From DATLSM01 sp035534175 (lineage in GTDB: Bacteria > Actinomycetota > Thermoleophilia > Solirubrobacterales > 70-9), in NCBI GenBank assembly GCA_035534175.1, contig DATLSM010000097.1:1-64000 (forward strand): a DNA stretch of 64,000 nt. The letters are read 5' to 3'. Below the pieces are notes generated by a model. It was not told where the DNA came from and made no database searches. It saw nothing but the letters and a program-made list of their open reading frames with translations. The translations under genes were made by a program, and so were the position numbers. Shown one piece after another: positions 18,001 to 25,983 of the stretch. How positions within the stretch are numbered: position 1 is the stretch's first letter; the number at the start of each line of letters is the position of its first letter.

Positions 18001-18936
18001 GGGCGTTTCGGAGCCTGTGCCGTTGGGGAGGGCGCCGCCGTTCCAGGCACTGACGTAATCGCCGGCCGCGTTGAACTGGAAGATCTCGTGAGCGGCCCAG
18101 TCGGCGACGTAGACGTTGCCTGCGGTGGTGACGGCGATTCCGGTCGTGCGGGCGCCGCCTTCGCCGTAGAGGCCGGCGGGGGTGGCCGTGATCTGGCTGA
18201 GGTATTTGCCGTTTTCGTCGAAGACGTCGATGACTTTGTGGCCCGGGTCGACGACATAGAGGTCATGCGTGGCCTGGTCGATGGCAATCGGGAAGCTCGT
18301 ATAGCTTTCAGTCGGCGGGGAAAAGGTTTTGGCTGGGGTTTCAAGGCCTGCGAGCTGGCCGTTGTGTTTCGTTTCCGTGTCGCCGAAGGTTTCGATCAGG
18401 TTGCCGTTTTCGTCGAACTTGTCGATCACCGCGTCGGGGCGGTCGGCGACGTAGACATCGCCGGTCGTGTTGTCGACGGCGACGGAGAGGAATGAACCGC
18501 CAAAAGATCCCTTGGGGGTATTTTCACCTTTCCAGCGGGCGGGTTCTTTATCGGAGGTCGAGCTGTAGTCGAATACCTGACCGCGGCCGGAGTCGGCGAC
18601 GTAGATGTGGTGGTTCTTGTCGCTGACGGCGATGCCCTCGGCGAGGATGGAGTTGAAGCCGCTGGGAGTCCATTGGAGGTTTTCGGGGTAGCCGGGTGGG
18701 AATTGGCCAGCCGGCAGGTACTTCTTCACCGCGAGGGCGCTGGGAGCGAGGACGAGAGCGGCGAGCAATGCGATCGATGCAACGATTACCAACGAGAGGC
18801 CTCGGGGGCCAAGGGGCAGCTCACCCTGGCGGCTCAGTTGACGGCGTCGAGAGCCCCGGGCGGCCCCGGGGCAGCGATCGCCGAGAGCCGATGAAGATTC
18901 CGCGGGGGCCGCGGACGATGCCTTCGCGCCTATCAC
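15073..18936 (-). CDS. Giant secreted protein with two NHL propellers and four Fn3-like units; first gene of the run
   Basis: About 1287 residues if GTG 18936 is used: it has AGAGGG 6 bases upstream. The frame stays open to a GTG at 19152 (1359 residues), and the promoter candidate at 19205-19233 would leave a short leader for that start, so the start is uncertain. Signal peptide at about residues 47-70 (ends APSALA). Then NHL propeller (about 100-390), Fn3-like unit (400-505), second NHL propeller (510-830), an Fn3-like unit split by a 75-90-residue insert (pieces TFTLTFEGQTT, IGAGNVHVT, VIEFTGQ, at about 880-970), two more Fn3-like units (to about 1240), and CKKGFVRRHGKCVRKRHH with a basic His-rich tail. 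It lacks the DCRAYELVS block of the other two. Leads the five-gene run. Confidence 0.9.
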   Translation of the reverse strand: MIGAKASSAAPAESSSALGDRCPGAARGSRRRQLSRQGELPLGPRGLSLVIVASIALLAALVLAPSALAVKKYLPAGQFPPGYPENLQWTPSGFNSILAEGIAVSDKNHHIYVADSGRGQVFDYSSTSDKEPARWKGENTPKGSFGGSFLSVAVDNTTGDVYVADRPDAVIDKFDENGNLIETFGDTETKHNGQLAGLETPAKTFSPPTESYTSFPIAIDQATHDLYVVDPGHKVIDVFDENGKYLSQITATPAGLYGEGGARTTGIAVTTAGNVYVADWAAHEIFQFNAAGDYVSAWNGGALPNGTGSETPEGTFGYDGEPLEVAAEDSTGHVFVNNWAYNSVDTFDENGNFLTLTSHSELGEGWLAGSEVVAIDQATGYLYSSYYGSAVEILKPVVVPDVTINPASEVTTTGATLNGHVDPATGEGGGPITECRFEYLTVYQYAENGESKPWNGATQAPCSPSPSSSPTDVSAVVTGLTPGTEYRYRLVAANAEGQNSKAAPAFATVGHYRFSTYFGSAGSGDGQLNEPMDVAVNDETGDIYVADTGNHRVDQFSSSGSFIRAFGADVGGEGVNICTSGCQAGTAGTAPGQLSDPKFIRVDNSTGPSSGDVYVADGADRIVQKFDSSGNLIASWGSGGAIEFPAKEGTIGGITVDELGNLYVLTDSEPHNWTEISQDGVSRKQFPTNGTWGDGSRLYLSSPGGSGIEIGPGENWYETQPAGGDSYGVYYSSTTAEEYQFYGMYVPNYGIALVNSGLTIDHATNDLFVSQGTHIDRFAGAECIPPGAGCRPSDSFGSGHLSASAGLASRPSNGLLYAADSGNNDVAVFSPMPLPEVTTGPATNLGPTSATITGHVDPAGPGQISDCHFEYLNGPVRNEVQTLEFSKDTKEGTFTLTFEGQTTKPIEYSRQYYASNTIQFRLEELSTIGAGNVHVTEVFRGPFVIEFTGQFADLNVPQISADSSGLIPSGATVTPETRFDGNGWTYAVDVPCSPEAPLSAATDVSAALTNLTPFATYHYRLIATRADGEGLARYGSVRAFTPTSAVAPAVDGTSSMSVTPTTAVLRAQINPNLSPTVYRFQYGTDTSYGSQTPSSESIGEDSTDHSVSAEVTELTPGTTYHFRTLAFNLNGPTAGPDQTFTTPDRPTVADSTASGITQTAVTLSAQIKPGFRPTTYHFEYGRTAAYGNSTAESGSIGSDDSVHPASSTVSGLAPAETYHYRVVASNEIGTAEGPDQTFTTASPTPPPPPKRHPPACKKGFVRRHGKCVRKRHHVRRHRHHKRSHKHG

Positions 18937-19204
18937 TCGCTGCCCTCTTGAGCTGAATGAGCTGAAGGCGCCCGTCGGCCGAAAAGAGCCGTCGGCGCCA
19001 GCCGGAGAAGTTGAGATGCGCCCAGGAAAGTGGTCCTTGGAACGGCGGCGCCTAAGTTGTGGTCCCTGCTCAATACTTCGAACCTCACGAGGCGCGTCTC
19101 TCTTTCCCTGTTTCCCTGGCTTCCCTACCCGATCCCAACCGGACGGCAACACTCGCGTTACTGGCCCTGCAACCCAGGGCTGGACACCTTCCTGACAAGC
19201 GAGA

Positions 19205-19233
19205 GCTTAATACATAAATGTTTCCCTTGTCAA
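19205..19233 (-). promoter_or_regulatory. Candidate promoter of the five-gene secreted-protein operon
   Basis: Read on the minus strand, a perfect TTGACA (19233-19228) is followed 15 bases later by TATTAA (19212-19207) or 17 bases later by TTAAGC. The surrounding 25 bases are AT-rich against a GC-rich background. Transcription would start near 19200. Seen directly; promoter activity is inferred, and the spacing is not ideal. Confidence 0.45.
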
Positions 19234-19456
19234 CTCCTTGCTCGCGAATTGCCCTAATTTCGACGAAGTCGGGCGTGCCCAAGCGGGCGCAATGACCTGA
19301 GCCAAGAGGCTCCGATTTACCGCGTACCGTGGCTTCAGCGGGCGGACCTGGCTGGCAGAGGCACGGGGTCGCCGTAGGTGAGGCCTTTCATCAGGACGGG
19401 CGCAGCGGCGCCCGCGTGGCAGTCGAGGGCCCAGGTGAGTTGTGCCACGGCAGCGC
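19234..19456. other. Non-coding stretch between operon promoter and transposase remnant
   Basis: No open frame with recognisable content is seen here. It lies between the minus-strand promoter candidate and the first recognisable transposase codons. Confidence 0.5.
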
Positions 19457-20029
19457 CTCGCAGACCGGATCGAGGCACTGATTGCCGAATTCGCCCGCCA
19501 AAGCCCGGATTTTCTATGACAATCTGGCGCTGGTCGACTCCATCCCGGTCGAGTGCGGGTTTGGTCGCGATGACGAGGCGCTCGCAGCTCGCCGATGCCC
19601 TGTTCGCGCTCGATGGCACGCCCAGGGCGCTGGCGCTGACCAGCCCCAAGCTCGACGAGAAGCAGGTCTGCCTGACGCTCCTCGCGCGCTGCGAGCGCCA
19701 GCCTGGCCAGACGCTGATCCTGATCGGCTACAAGAACCTCCGCGGCGAGCGCTTCGAAGCCGAACTTGCCAAGTTCGAAGCGAAGATCGTCCGTCCGCGC
19801 CGCAAGGACGAGCGCGGCCCACGGGCCCCACCTGGCGCCGATCCGCCAGCGAATCGAGTCGATCGACTGGACCGCCAAGGACATCCTCACCCTCGCGCGT
19901 CACGGCGCTCGCACTCTTCACAACCTGTTCGTGCGCATTGCGATGCGCTTCCCCGCACTGGCTGCCGCCGTGACCCTAAACCACTGTCTCGGCCGCACCA
20001 GCCGCTCGCTAGCCTATTACACGACCTGA
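19457..20029 (+). pseudogene. IS982-like transposase remnant, frameshifted and internally deleted
   Basis: Three plus-strand frames in succession encode pieces collinear with an IS982-type DDE transposase. 19457-19516 reads LADRIEALIAEFARQSPDF then stops; the frame from about 19500 gives YDNLALVDSIPVEC (the first catalytic Asp region, canonical VDSTPVEC); the frame from about 19580 gives RRSQLA joined directly to LDGTPRALALTSPKLDEKQ, skipping the usual GYGYCASHSR segment of roughly 20 residues, then GQTLILIGYKNLRG where IADKNY is expected; the frame from about 19820 gives PIRQRIESIDWTAKD and ends RTSRSLAYY before a stop. The second Asp (D in ADKNY) is lost. No terminal repeats are recognisable. 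An old, dead element next to the operon promoter. Family assignment is from memory of the motifs. Confidence 0.75.
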
Positions 20030-20193
20030 TGATCCGTGGCACAACTCACTAGCGTGGCCGGGGGGAAGGGCAGCTAGGTGGCGCCGGTTGTCGGCGCCGA
20101 AGGTCAGCTGACCTGATTCGATCGCGTGTGCCAGAGTGCCCGCCTGCCACTCCATGCGCTTAACGCTTATTTCACGTGCCGCAGGAACAGGCG

Positions 20194-21297
20194 TTAACGC
20201 TGCGCCTTGATTCGCCACTGGTATCGCGCGGCATCAGGACTGCTGTTGTCGTTGCCGTCCAGCGCGCGCACCGCGAAGTAGTGATGTCCCACCCTTAGGT
20301 GCTTGAAACGGGCGGGGGACGCGCAGGGCGCGAAAGGACGCGAGTCGAGCTTGCACTCGAACCTCACCGTGGTTTCCGTCCCTTTGAACCAAAAGAGCGC
20401 CCCACGCTTTGCAGTCAGCTTGGCCGGGCGGCCAAACAGGAACACCTGCAACGGTGGTTGCTGGGGCTGCAAGAGTGGAGCAATCCCTTCCCCTTCGAGC
20501 GTCGCAAACTGCTCACCCCCCGCCGCGTTGTCGAGAATCCCTAGGTCCGCGCTGAGGCGACCGGGAGTGCTGGGCGAAAAAGCCACTTCAATGGTGCAAG
20601 TACCCTGGGGAGTCAGGACCACATTAGCCCCACAGGAGCCGCCGACGATCCGGAATTGGTTGGCGTTGGAGTGCTGGTGGTTGGCCAGCGTGACATTGAA
20701 GATCTTGACATCCAATTCGCCTTCGTTGGTGACGATCACTGTCCGGGGGGGTGAGGGTCTCGTCCCTGCTTCGAGCGGTAGAAACGTCAGTGACGCGGGC
20801 GACAGCGAGATCGTTCGAGCGGTACCTGTCATTTTCGCCTGCGCGTTGACATTGCCCGGCTGGCATGTTTCGCGTTTAGGATCGCAATACTCGCTAAACG
20901 GAGCAGCAACCGAGAGCGTGCCCCACTTGGGCCCGGGGAGGTTGGGGTTGAACGCAATGTCGATCGTGCAGCTTGCTCCGGGTTCCAGCGTACCGCAATC
21001 GTTCGATGTGATGACGAACACTTCTGGATCGCCGTATTCCTGGGGACCCCAGGCGATCGCGACGTAATTAACCGAGAGGCTGAATTCGCCGGTATTCGTG
21101 AGCGTGAAGGCCTTTGGCGGGGAGGGCCCCGTTCCCGGCACCTTGGTGCCGAAGTCGTAGGAGGAAGGATCAAACGACATGCTCGCGGCGCCAGCGGTGG
21201 ACGTGGTGGAGGCGTGAGCCGAGACGGCGAAGAACAGCATCCCGACGACTGCCATGATGGCTACGCATCTGACGACTTTTGACAATTTCACGCCCAT
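20194..21297 (-). CDS. Secreted protein with two ASH-type (choice-of-anchor D) domains
   Basis: 367 residues from ATG 21297; a GTG at 21336 gives 13 more residues but no better ribosome site. Signal peptide: basic VKLSKVVR then a hydrophobic core ending VSAHA. Two tandem ASH/choice-of-anchor-D beta-sandwiches follow: SFDPSSYDFGTKVPG...FTLTNTGEFSLSV...CGTLEPGASCTIDIAFNP, then LSPASLTFLPLEAG...VIVTNEGELDVKI...CTIEVAFSPSTPG. The C-terminal 100 residues (FECKLDSRPFAPCASP, VRALDGNDNSSPD) match the small Ig-like module common in actinobacterial surface proteins. Such domains bind or scaffold and are not enzymatic. Stands alone; minus strand like the giant operon but separated from it by the transposase remnant, so co-regulation is unproven. 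Confidence 0.85.
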   Translation of the reverse strand: MGVKLSKVVRCVAIMAVVGMLFFAVSAHASTTSTAGAASMSFDPSSYDFGTKVPGTGPSPPKAFTLTNTGEFSLSVNYVAIAWGPQEYGDPEVFVITSNDCGTLEPGASCTIDIAFNPNLPGPKWGTLSVAAPFSEYCDPKRETCQPGNVNAQAKMTGTARTISLSPASLTFLPLEAGTRPSPPRTVIVTNEGELDVKIFNVTLANHQHSNANQFRIVGGSCGANVVLTPQGTCTIEVAFSPSTPGRLSADLGILDNAAGGEQFATLEGEGIAPLLQPQQPPLQVFLFGRPAKLTAKRGALFWFKGTETTVRFECKLDSRPFAPCASPARFKHLRVGHHYFAVRALDGNDNSSPDAARYQWRIKAQR

Positions 21298-21717
21298 TCC
21301 CTGTGACTCAGTCTGCCACGCGGCTCCCCTGGCCACGCAACGTTTAGCTGCATCTTACATCCAACTTCGAGCGCTCCTGCCGGAGAGGGACCAAGCGCAG
21401 GTACGCAGCTACCCGACCGAGAAGCCTGTTCCGCTCCTGCGCGCCTGATCACCCAGTCAAGCGTCCCGGAAGGGTCCTCGATGCTCCTGCGGTTCGGGCG
21501 ACGCGGGGCACCCCGCGGCCCAGCCTCCTCTGCGTCGTCAATACCAAGACGGCGGAATGCCGCCTTCGGCTCAAGGCATAGACCTCAGTCTGATGCGAAC
21601 GCTCGTTCCAAATCTGCACCGTTCTGAGGTGATGGCTCTGTTCCTGCGAGGGCTTCCGGGCGAGCACCAGGGCAACCACCGCAGGGATCGGCGCGCTTGG
21701 ACGAGCTGGGGGACCGC
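21298..21717. other. Non-coding stretch upstream of the ASH protein gene
   Basis: About 420 bases between two minus-strand genes. Open frames here have no recognisable content. A short hairpin GGCGG-AATG-CCGCC sits near 21551-21564. It may hold the promoter of the ASH gene, but no convincing promoter boxes were seen. Confidence 0.4.
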
Positions 21718-22356
21718 TCAGGGCGTGGTGGGGCTGAGCGGCAGCCCCGGTGCCAGACCTATCGCCTTCCAGACACCCTTTTGTCGTTTCATCACGAAGA
21801 AGCTGCGGGGACCACCGGCGGGCTTGTAGATGACGAAGGCGGTGGCGCCCTTGACCCGCACCGAGGTAACCGTAGCGTGCGCCGCCTTACGGGCGGTAGC
21901 AGTGATCTGGGGGGAAACCAGCAGCCTCTTCAGCACACCGGTGCATGCCCTGCCCTGGAAGTGCTTGAGTTTGAGGAAACCCTGCAGCTGTTCGCGGTTG
22001 GCTGTGCCGAGGCCCGCGCAGAGCTTGGCGTAGTCGTGGGAGGCGAGGGCGACGAAGAATGCGCGGGCGGCCGTGCTCGCCCCGGCTTTTTCGGCACCGC
22101 TGGCCGGCGAGCCGAAATCGAGGATTCCCTTAATGCCCCCGGCGCTCGAGGAAGAACTCGAGCCGGTGGCGGGCGTATGCCCGGATGCCGCGGCGGGCGT
22201 GCCCTGTTTGCCCTGGGTAGAAGCCGACGTGGCGACGGGCGGGCTGCCCGCTTCGGAGTTGCCTTGCGTCGTGCTTGTGCTGGCAGAGCCGCAGGCGGTG
22301 ACGGCGAAGATAAGGAAGCCTACCGCGAGGGTCAGGCGAAGAGGCGATCTCGGCAT
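21718..22356 (-). CDS. Putative lipoprotein with SnoaL/NTF2-like C-terminal domain
   Basis: 212 residues from ATG 22356 (an upstream TTG would add one residue). The N terminus is a type II signal peptide, RLTLAVGFLIFAVTACGS, with the lipobox cysteine at about residue 22, so the protein should be anchored to the outer face of the membrane. Residues about 25-80 are low complexity (Ser, Thr, Gly, Ala), a flexible linker. The C-terminal part has STAARAFFVALASHDYAKLC, LKHFQGRACTGVL and ATVTSVRVKGATAFVIYK, the pattern of small alpha+beta NTF2-like domains often found on actinobacterial lipoproteins. Two Cys in this domain could pair. Function unknown; no operon partner. No clear ribosome site. Confidence 0.8.
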   Translation of the reverse strand: MPRSPLRLTLAVGFLIFAVTACGSASTSTTQGNSEAGSPPVATSASTQGKQGTPAAASGHTPATGSSSSSSAGGIKGILDFGSPASGAEKAGASTAARAFFVALASHDYAKLCAGLGTANREQLQGFLKLKHFQGRACTGVLKRLLVSPQITATARKAAHATVTSVRVKGATAFVIYKPAGGPRSFFVMKRQKGVWKAIGLAPGLPLSPTTP

Positions 22357-22590
22357 CAACTGGATTATCGGTCGTGACTCTTAATTAAGCGCAGGTTATG
22401 TGGGCGGAAGGATTAGCTGAAATGACCGATGGGCATTCGAGAAATCCTCTTGATGGCAAATCCCTCGTCAACAGATTTGATCCCGCCCCAACCTCCGTTT
22501 GAGCCGGACCAGGTCCCACGGAGACAGTGATCCACCCCCGCTCTGATGGAGTTCGGTTTCTAGAGTCCTTCGGCCCCAAGGAGGATTCAG

Positions 22591-22851
22591 ATGCCCCTGG
22601 CGACGCTCCCGTGGTGGAAAAGCCTCGCGGTGATGAACGAGAACAAGGGGGTCTTCGGCCTCAACATGCTCAAATGGTGGGACCGCGCGGGCAGCCTTGA
22701 CCGCCTCACTATGCCGCTGATGGGCGACCTCCAGGCAGGTCGTTTGGAGCCGGTCATCGCCGCGGCGTTCCCGTTCGAGCGGGCTGGCGACGCTCACCGG
22801 CTGTTTGCCGAGCGTCGCAACGTCGGCAAGGTGGTGCTGGCTCGCTCCTGA
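22591..22851 (+). pseudogene. C-terminal fragment of an MDR-type quinone oxidoreductase
   Basis: The 86 codons match only the last quarter of a zinc-independent MDR oxidoreductase (alcohol dehydrogenase/quinone reductase superfamily, usually about 330-340 residues): AVMNENKGVFGLNMLKWWD, LEPVIAAAFPFERAGDAHR and ERRNVGKVVL. The NADPH-binding fold is missing and nothing upstream continues it in any plus frame. Oddly, the fragment starts with ATG preceded by a perfect AAGGAGG at 6-base spacing, so it could be translated. It is either a remnant that landed behind a ribosome site or a fortuitous one. It cannot be a working oxidoreductase by itself. Confidence 0.7.
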
Positions 22852-23029
22852 TATGGCCGTCGATTGCCGAGGGCGGCCAGGCGTTCGTCCTAGACTTAAT
22901 TGATGACTAACTACACCAGGTGATCGTCCAGACCACCGATCTGAGCGGCGAGCGGATGGTGGGCCGGGTGAGCTTCCTGGACTGTGCTGACCCTGGATCG
23001 AGGCCCTGAGCCGGCGAGCGCTGCCTGCC

Positions 23030-23962
23030 TCAGGCGACCCGCCGGATCGTCGCTCGTGCCCGGCGGCCGACCACCTCACCCCACTCGGAGTCCTCGAAGC
23101 GGGCGGGCGAGGTGGTGGCGAGGAACTCGGCCAGCACCCTCGCCAGGCTCTCCGGATCTTCAAGATTGGGGAAATGCGCCGCGCGGGGGAGCGCCTCGAA
23201 GCGACAGTTGGGAATCGCCCGCTCTGCCGCGAGCCCGTGGGCGATCGGGATCGTGCGGTCGCGCTCCCCCCAGACGATCAGCGTCGGCATCTCGGCCAGG
23301 AGGTAGAGACGGTCGCGGGCGCTGACCCGCTGCCCCTGGACGTCGATCACGGAACGCAGAGTCTGGAGGAAGGCATTGCGCGATCCGGGCTCCCGCAGGG
23401 GCTCCAGCGCCCGCGCCACCGCCTGCAGGTAGACGCCGGAGGGGTTATCGCGAGCGCGCAGCCGTGTGCCCGCGGCGGCGATCGCCCCAACCAGGCGCGG
23501 CCGGGTAGCGAGGCTCAGCAGGGCGGCCGAGCCGGGCAGGGCGGCGGCGCGCAGCAGCGGGCTGACCCCGCGTCCGAGGCCGCCACTGGAAATCAGCACC
23601 AGCCGCTCGGTGCGCTGGGGGAACTGGTAGAAGAACTGCATCGCCACGCCGCCGCCCAGCGAGTGCCCGACGATCGTCGCTCGCTCCAGTCCCAGAGCTG
23701 CCAGCAGGTCGCGGATGCTGGCGGCGTGGGCGCCGAGCGAGTAGTCGCCGCGCGGTGTGGCGGAGTCGCCGTGGCCGATCAGGTCGGGGGCGATGACAAG
23801 GTGGGAGCCGGCCAGGCGTGAGGCCACCGCCGCCCAGTGCCTGGAGGAGTTGACCATGCCGTGGATCAGGACGACGGCCGGCCCCTCGCCGGCGATCCGG
23901 TAGACCGCCCGATGGCCGTGGAGGTCGACCTCGTGCGCCACGAACGCGCTGCCGCTGTCCAT
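23030..23962 (-). CDS. Alpha/beta-fold hydrolase
   Basis: 310 residues from ATG 23962, with TAGGG about 7 bases upstream. Clear alpha/beta hydrolase landmarks: oxyanion strand and loop VVLIHGMVNSS, DLIGHGDSATP, nucleophile elbow GHSLGGG (Ser, about residue 100), acid strand IVWGERDRTIP and catalytic His in ALPRAAHFPNLEDPE. There is no signal peptide, so it is cytoplasmic. The family covers esterases, lactonases and C-C bond hydrolases; the Ser nucleophile argues against epoxide hydrolase or haloalkane dehalogenase, and the substrate cannot be read from sequence. The C-terminal 25 residues (VVGRRARATIRRVA) extend past the usual end and are basic. Not obviously part of an operon. Confidence 0.9.
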   Translation of the reverse strand: MDSGSAFVAHEVDLHGHRAVYRIAGEGPAVVLIHGMVNSSRHWAAVASRLAGSHLVIAPDLIGHGDSATPRGDYSLGAHAASIRDLLAALGLERATIVGHSLGGGVAMQFFYQFPQRTERLVLISSGGLGRGVSPLLRAAALPGSAALLSLATRPRLVGAIAAAGTRLRARDNPSGVYLQAVARALEPLREPGSRNAFLQTLRSVIDVQGQRVSARDRLYLLAEMPTLIVWGERDRTIPIAHGLAAERAIPNCRFEALPRAAHFPNLEDPESLARVLAEFLATTSPARFEDSEWGEVVGRRARATIRRVA

Positions 23963-24227
23963 CTCGGCACCCTAGGCCATCTCAGGCCCTCACCGATCCC
24001 TTCTTCGCCCTCCTTCGACCGAGATTGCCCCATCTGCGCTGGTGGTGACTCGCCGCTGCCCACTACATCGCGGATCGACGGAGCGAAGACGAACTTTCAC
24101 GCCTCTGGTAGTTGAAGTGGGGGTGCGCCCAACGATCTTCAAGCAAAGGTGCAGCGAATGGTTTGGCCGCTGAAACACGGGGCGTTTGACGCGGTCCTCA
24201 ATCGGGCGGCGAAGAGCGGGTAGAAGA

Positions 24228-25574
24228 TTAGGCCACGTCTTTCAGCAGTTCGGGAAGTTGAGAAGCCGGCGTAAACTCATATTTTCTCCCTAAGCGATGC
24301 TGCTCTAGGAGCCCCTTATCGGCAAGCTGCTTCAGGTCGGTCCGAGCCGTCTCATGCGTGACGTTATGGCTCAAAGCGTGGGACTGAAACGAATACGCTG
24401 CGTCGGGATTGCGGACCGCATTGCCAAGAAGGGCAAGCTGCCGGTGATTGAACTCCGGCGACCCTTTGATGAGTTTCTCTACATCGCGGACCTCTTTCAC
24501 CTTCTTGCGTAAATAGGAATGAAGCTGATCAACCGCGCGCAGGATGACTTCAAGTTGGTAGACGATGAAATAGGTCGTATCTCGACCATCGGTCTCCGTA
24601 TAGAGAAAGGCCTTCGTGTATTTCGCCGGAGCTTCACGGAGAATGCTCGAAATCGACAGGTACTCGACCAGCCAATAGCCATGGGTCCGCATATACCAGT
24701 AGAAGAGCGCCCTGGCCGTTCGGCCATTCCCGTCTTCGAACGGATGATCAAAGGCCAGCCAAAAATGCAAGACGATGGCCCGGATCACCGGGTGGATGAA
24801 CCGACCGCCTTCCCCTTCATTCGCAAATTTGCATAGCGCCATCAGGCGGTCCTCCAACTGCTCGGCCGGCGGAGGCGTGTAAAGAAGCGAGTGGTCGTTT
24901 CGGTCATAAACGGCCACTCGCTCTTCGCCGGGTTGCTGGAGCCTTCCGGCAGCGTCTGGATTCGCCAAAGTGCCCTGGGTGAGGATGCGCTGCAACTCCA
25001 AGACCGTCTCTGGCGTCAATTCATCCCCGATGCCTTCGCGCATAAATTGGAGCGCCGCGTAGTTGTTGAAGATCATCCGCTCGCTGCGATCCTTCGGGGC
25101 CCGCCCGGAGCGCAACAAAGCCTTAGCTGCCTTCCGAGATGTTGTAGCTCCCTCAAGCTGGCTCGAGCGGATGGCCTCCTCCATGAGTGAGTTGACCAAG
25201 TAGTGTTGCCGAGCTTGATCGTCGGCTGTGACTATGTCGGCCATGGCAATCTCGCCGCTGCAGCGCTGATCCACGTGGTGCAGGGACTCAAAGACAAGAT
25301 CTGGGATGGAGTAGACGCATTTCTTACCGGCAGAGTCTGTTAGTGGTAGCTCTCTGAAGTTTTGTTTCCGCCGGAACCTGAGAGCGAACCACCACTCGCG
25401 GTAACTGCAGCCGGGGGGCGGCTTCAGGCGCCGCATCTTGTCCCAATGGAGATATTGGCCTGGCCTCTCGGCAATATCGCCTTGGATCAATTGCAACATG
25501 CGTTCGGCCTCGATCTCTCCGAGGAGATCTGCATCTTTTGGGGGGGGTTCTACATACGTCGGTGCCAGCTCCAA
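24228..25574 (-). CDS. Fic-domain protein (putative AMP-transferase) with C-terminal winged helix
   Basis: 448 residues from TTG 25574, the first start after an in-frame stop; ATG 25499 (GAGG 8 bases upstream) would remove 25 residues and is a fair alternative. The Fic core is at about residues 190-330, with active-site motif HPFEDGNGRTAR near residue 277 matching the HxFx(D/E)GNGRxxR consensus. An inhibitory-helix motif SSQLEG (S/TxxxEG) near residue 137 lies N-terminal to the core, as in class II Fic proteins, whose Glu blocks ATP until released. The C terminus has a winged-helix part (HNVTHETARTDLKQLADKGL) that could bind DNA. Known family activity is transfer of AMP to a protein hydroxyl; target unknown. 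No adjacent antitoxin. Preceded by a striking repeat array (25570-25641), suggesting autoregulation. Lower GC than its neighbours, so possibly acquired. Confidence 0.92.
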   Translation of the reverse strand: MELAPTYVEPPPKDADLLGEIEAERMLQLIQGDIAERPGQYLHWDKMRRLKPPPGCSYREWWFALRFRRKQNFRELPLTDSAGKKCVYSIPDLVFESLHHVDQRCSGEIAMADIVTADDQARQHYLVNSLMEEAIRSSQLEGATTSRKAAKALLRSGRAPKDRSERMIFNNYAALQFMREGIGDELTPETVLELQRILTQGTLANPDAAGRLQQPGEERVAVYDRNDHSLLYTPPPAEQLEDRLMALCKFANEGEGGRFIHPVIRAIVLHFWLAFDHPFEDGNGRTARALFYWYMRTHGYWLVEYLSISSILREAPAKYTKAFLYTETDGRDTTYFIVYQLEVILRAVDQLHSYLRKKVKEVRDVEKLIKGSPEFNHRQLALLGNAVRNPDAAYSFQSHALSHNVTHETARTDLKQLADKGLLEQHRLGRKYEFTPASQLPELLKDVA

Positions 25575-25641
25575 ATTAGTCCAAATCTATCCAAGGGTTT
25601 GGAATTCTAGCATCAACTCCAAGCATTTGGATGGATTTGGA
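25570..25641. promoter_or_regulatory. Phased TCCAA/TTGGA half-site array upstream of the Fic gene
   Basis: TCCAA occurs at 25570, 25580 and 25590, exactly 10 bases apart. Two palindromes of form TCCAA-N4-TTGGA lie at 25590-25603 and 25618-25631, 28 bases apart, and another TTTGGA follows at 25636. The arms 25580-25594 and 25627-25641 are inverted repeats matching at 14 of 15 positions. The array abuts the Fic start. This looks like a multi-site operator; binding by the Fic protein's own winged helix is inference. Confidence 0.6.
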
Positions 25642-25983
25642 ATAAGGGTGGATTGCCCCGGATCTTCCCTCAAATCAGCTGGAGCTCCCACGCATCGAAG
25701 CCAGGCCAAAGTCCAAATGATCTTCGGCCATGGCACCGCCCGCGTGCGCTCGGCGGTGTCAATCACCTGCCCGTCGAGGGCCGCTCCCACAGCGTCACCT
25801 TCAAACTCAACCGGGCCGAACATGCGACGGGGAGGACATGCCTAGAGAGCCACAATCCTGCGTGACGAGCACCCGCGACCACCCTTGGCCTTAAGAAGAG
25901 CGACGGTGAACAGCGGACCGGCTATGCGGCCAAATCCGGGCTCCAACGGCCTACTGATTCAAACTGAGACACCACCTCTGCGC
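25642..25983. other. Non-coding stretch with no recognised gene
   Basis: About 340 bases between the Fic operator and the next gene's stop. Open frames exist on both strands but none resembles a protein I recognise. One more TCCAAAT copy occurs near 25710. Confidence 0.35.

Noticed and set aside
19207..19890. Minus-strand frames over the transposase remnant
   Set aside because: They read antisense to recognisable transposase pieces and carry no domain signals.
22468..23163. Minus-strand 231-codon frame over the MDR fragment
   Set aside because: Arg/Ser-rich, antisense to the recognisable oxidoreductase fragment, no start context.
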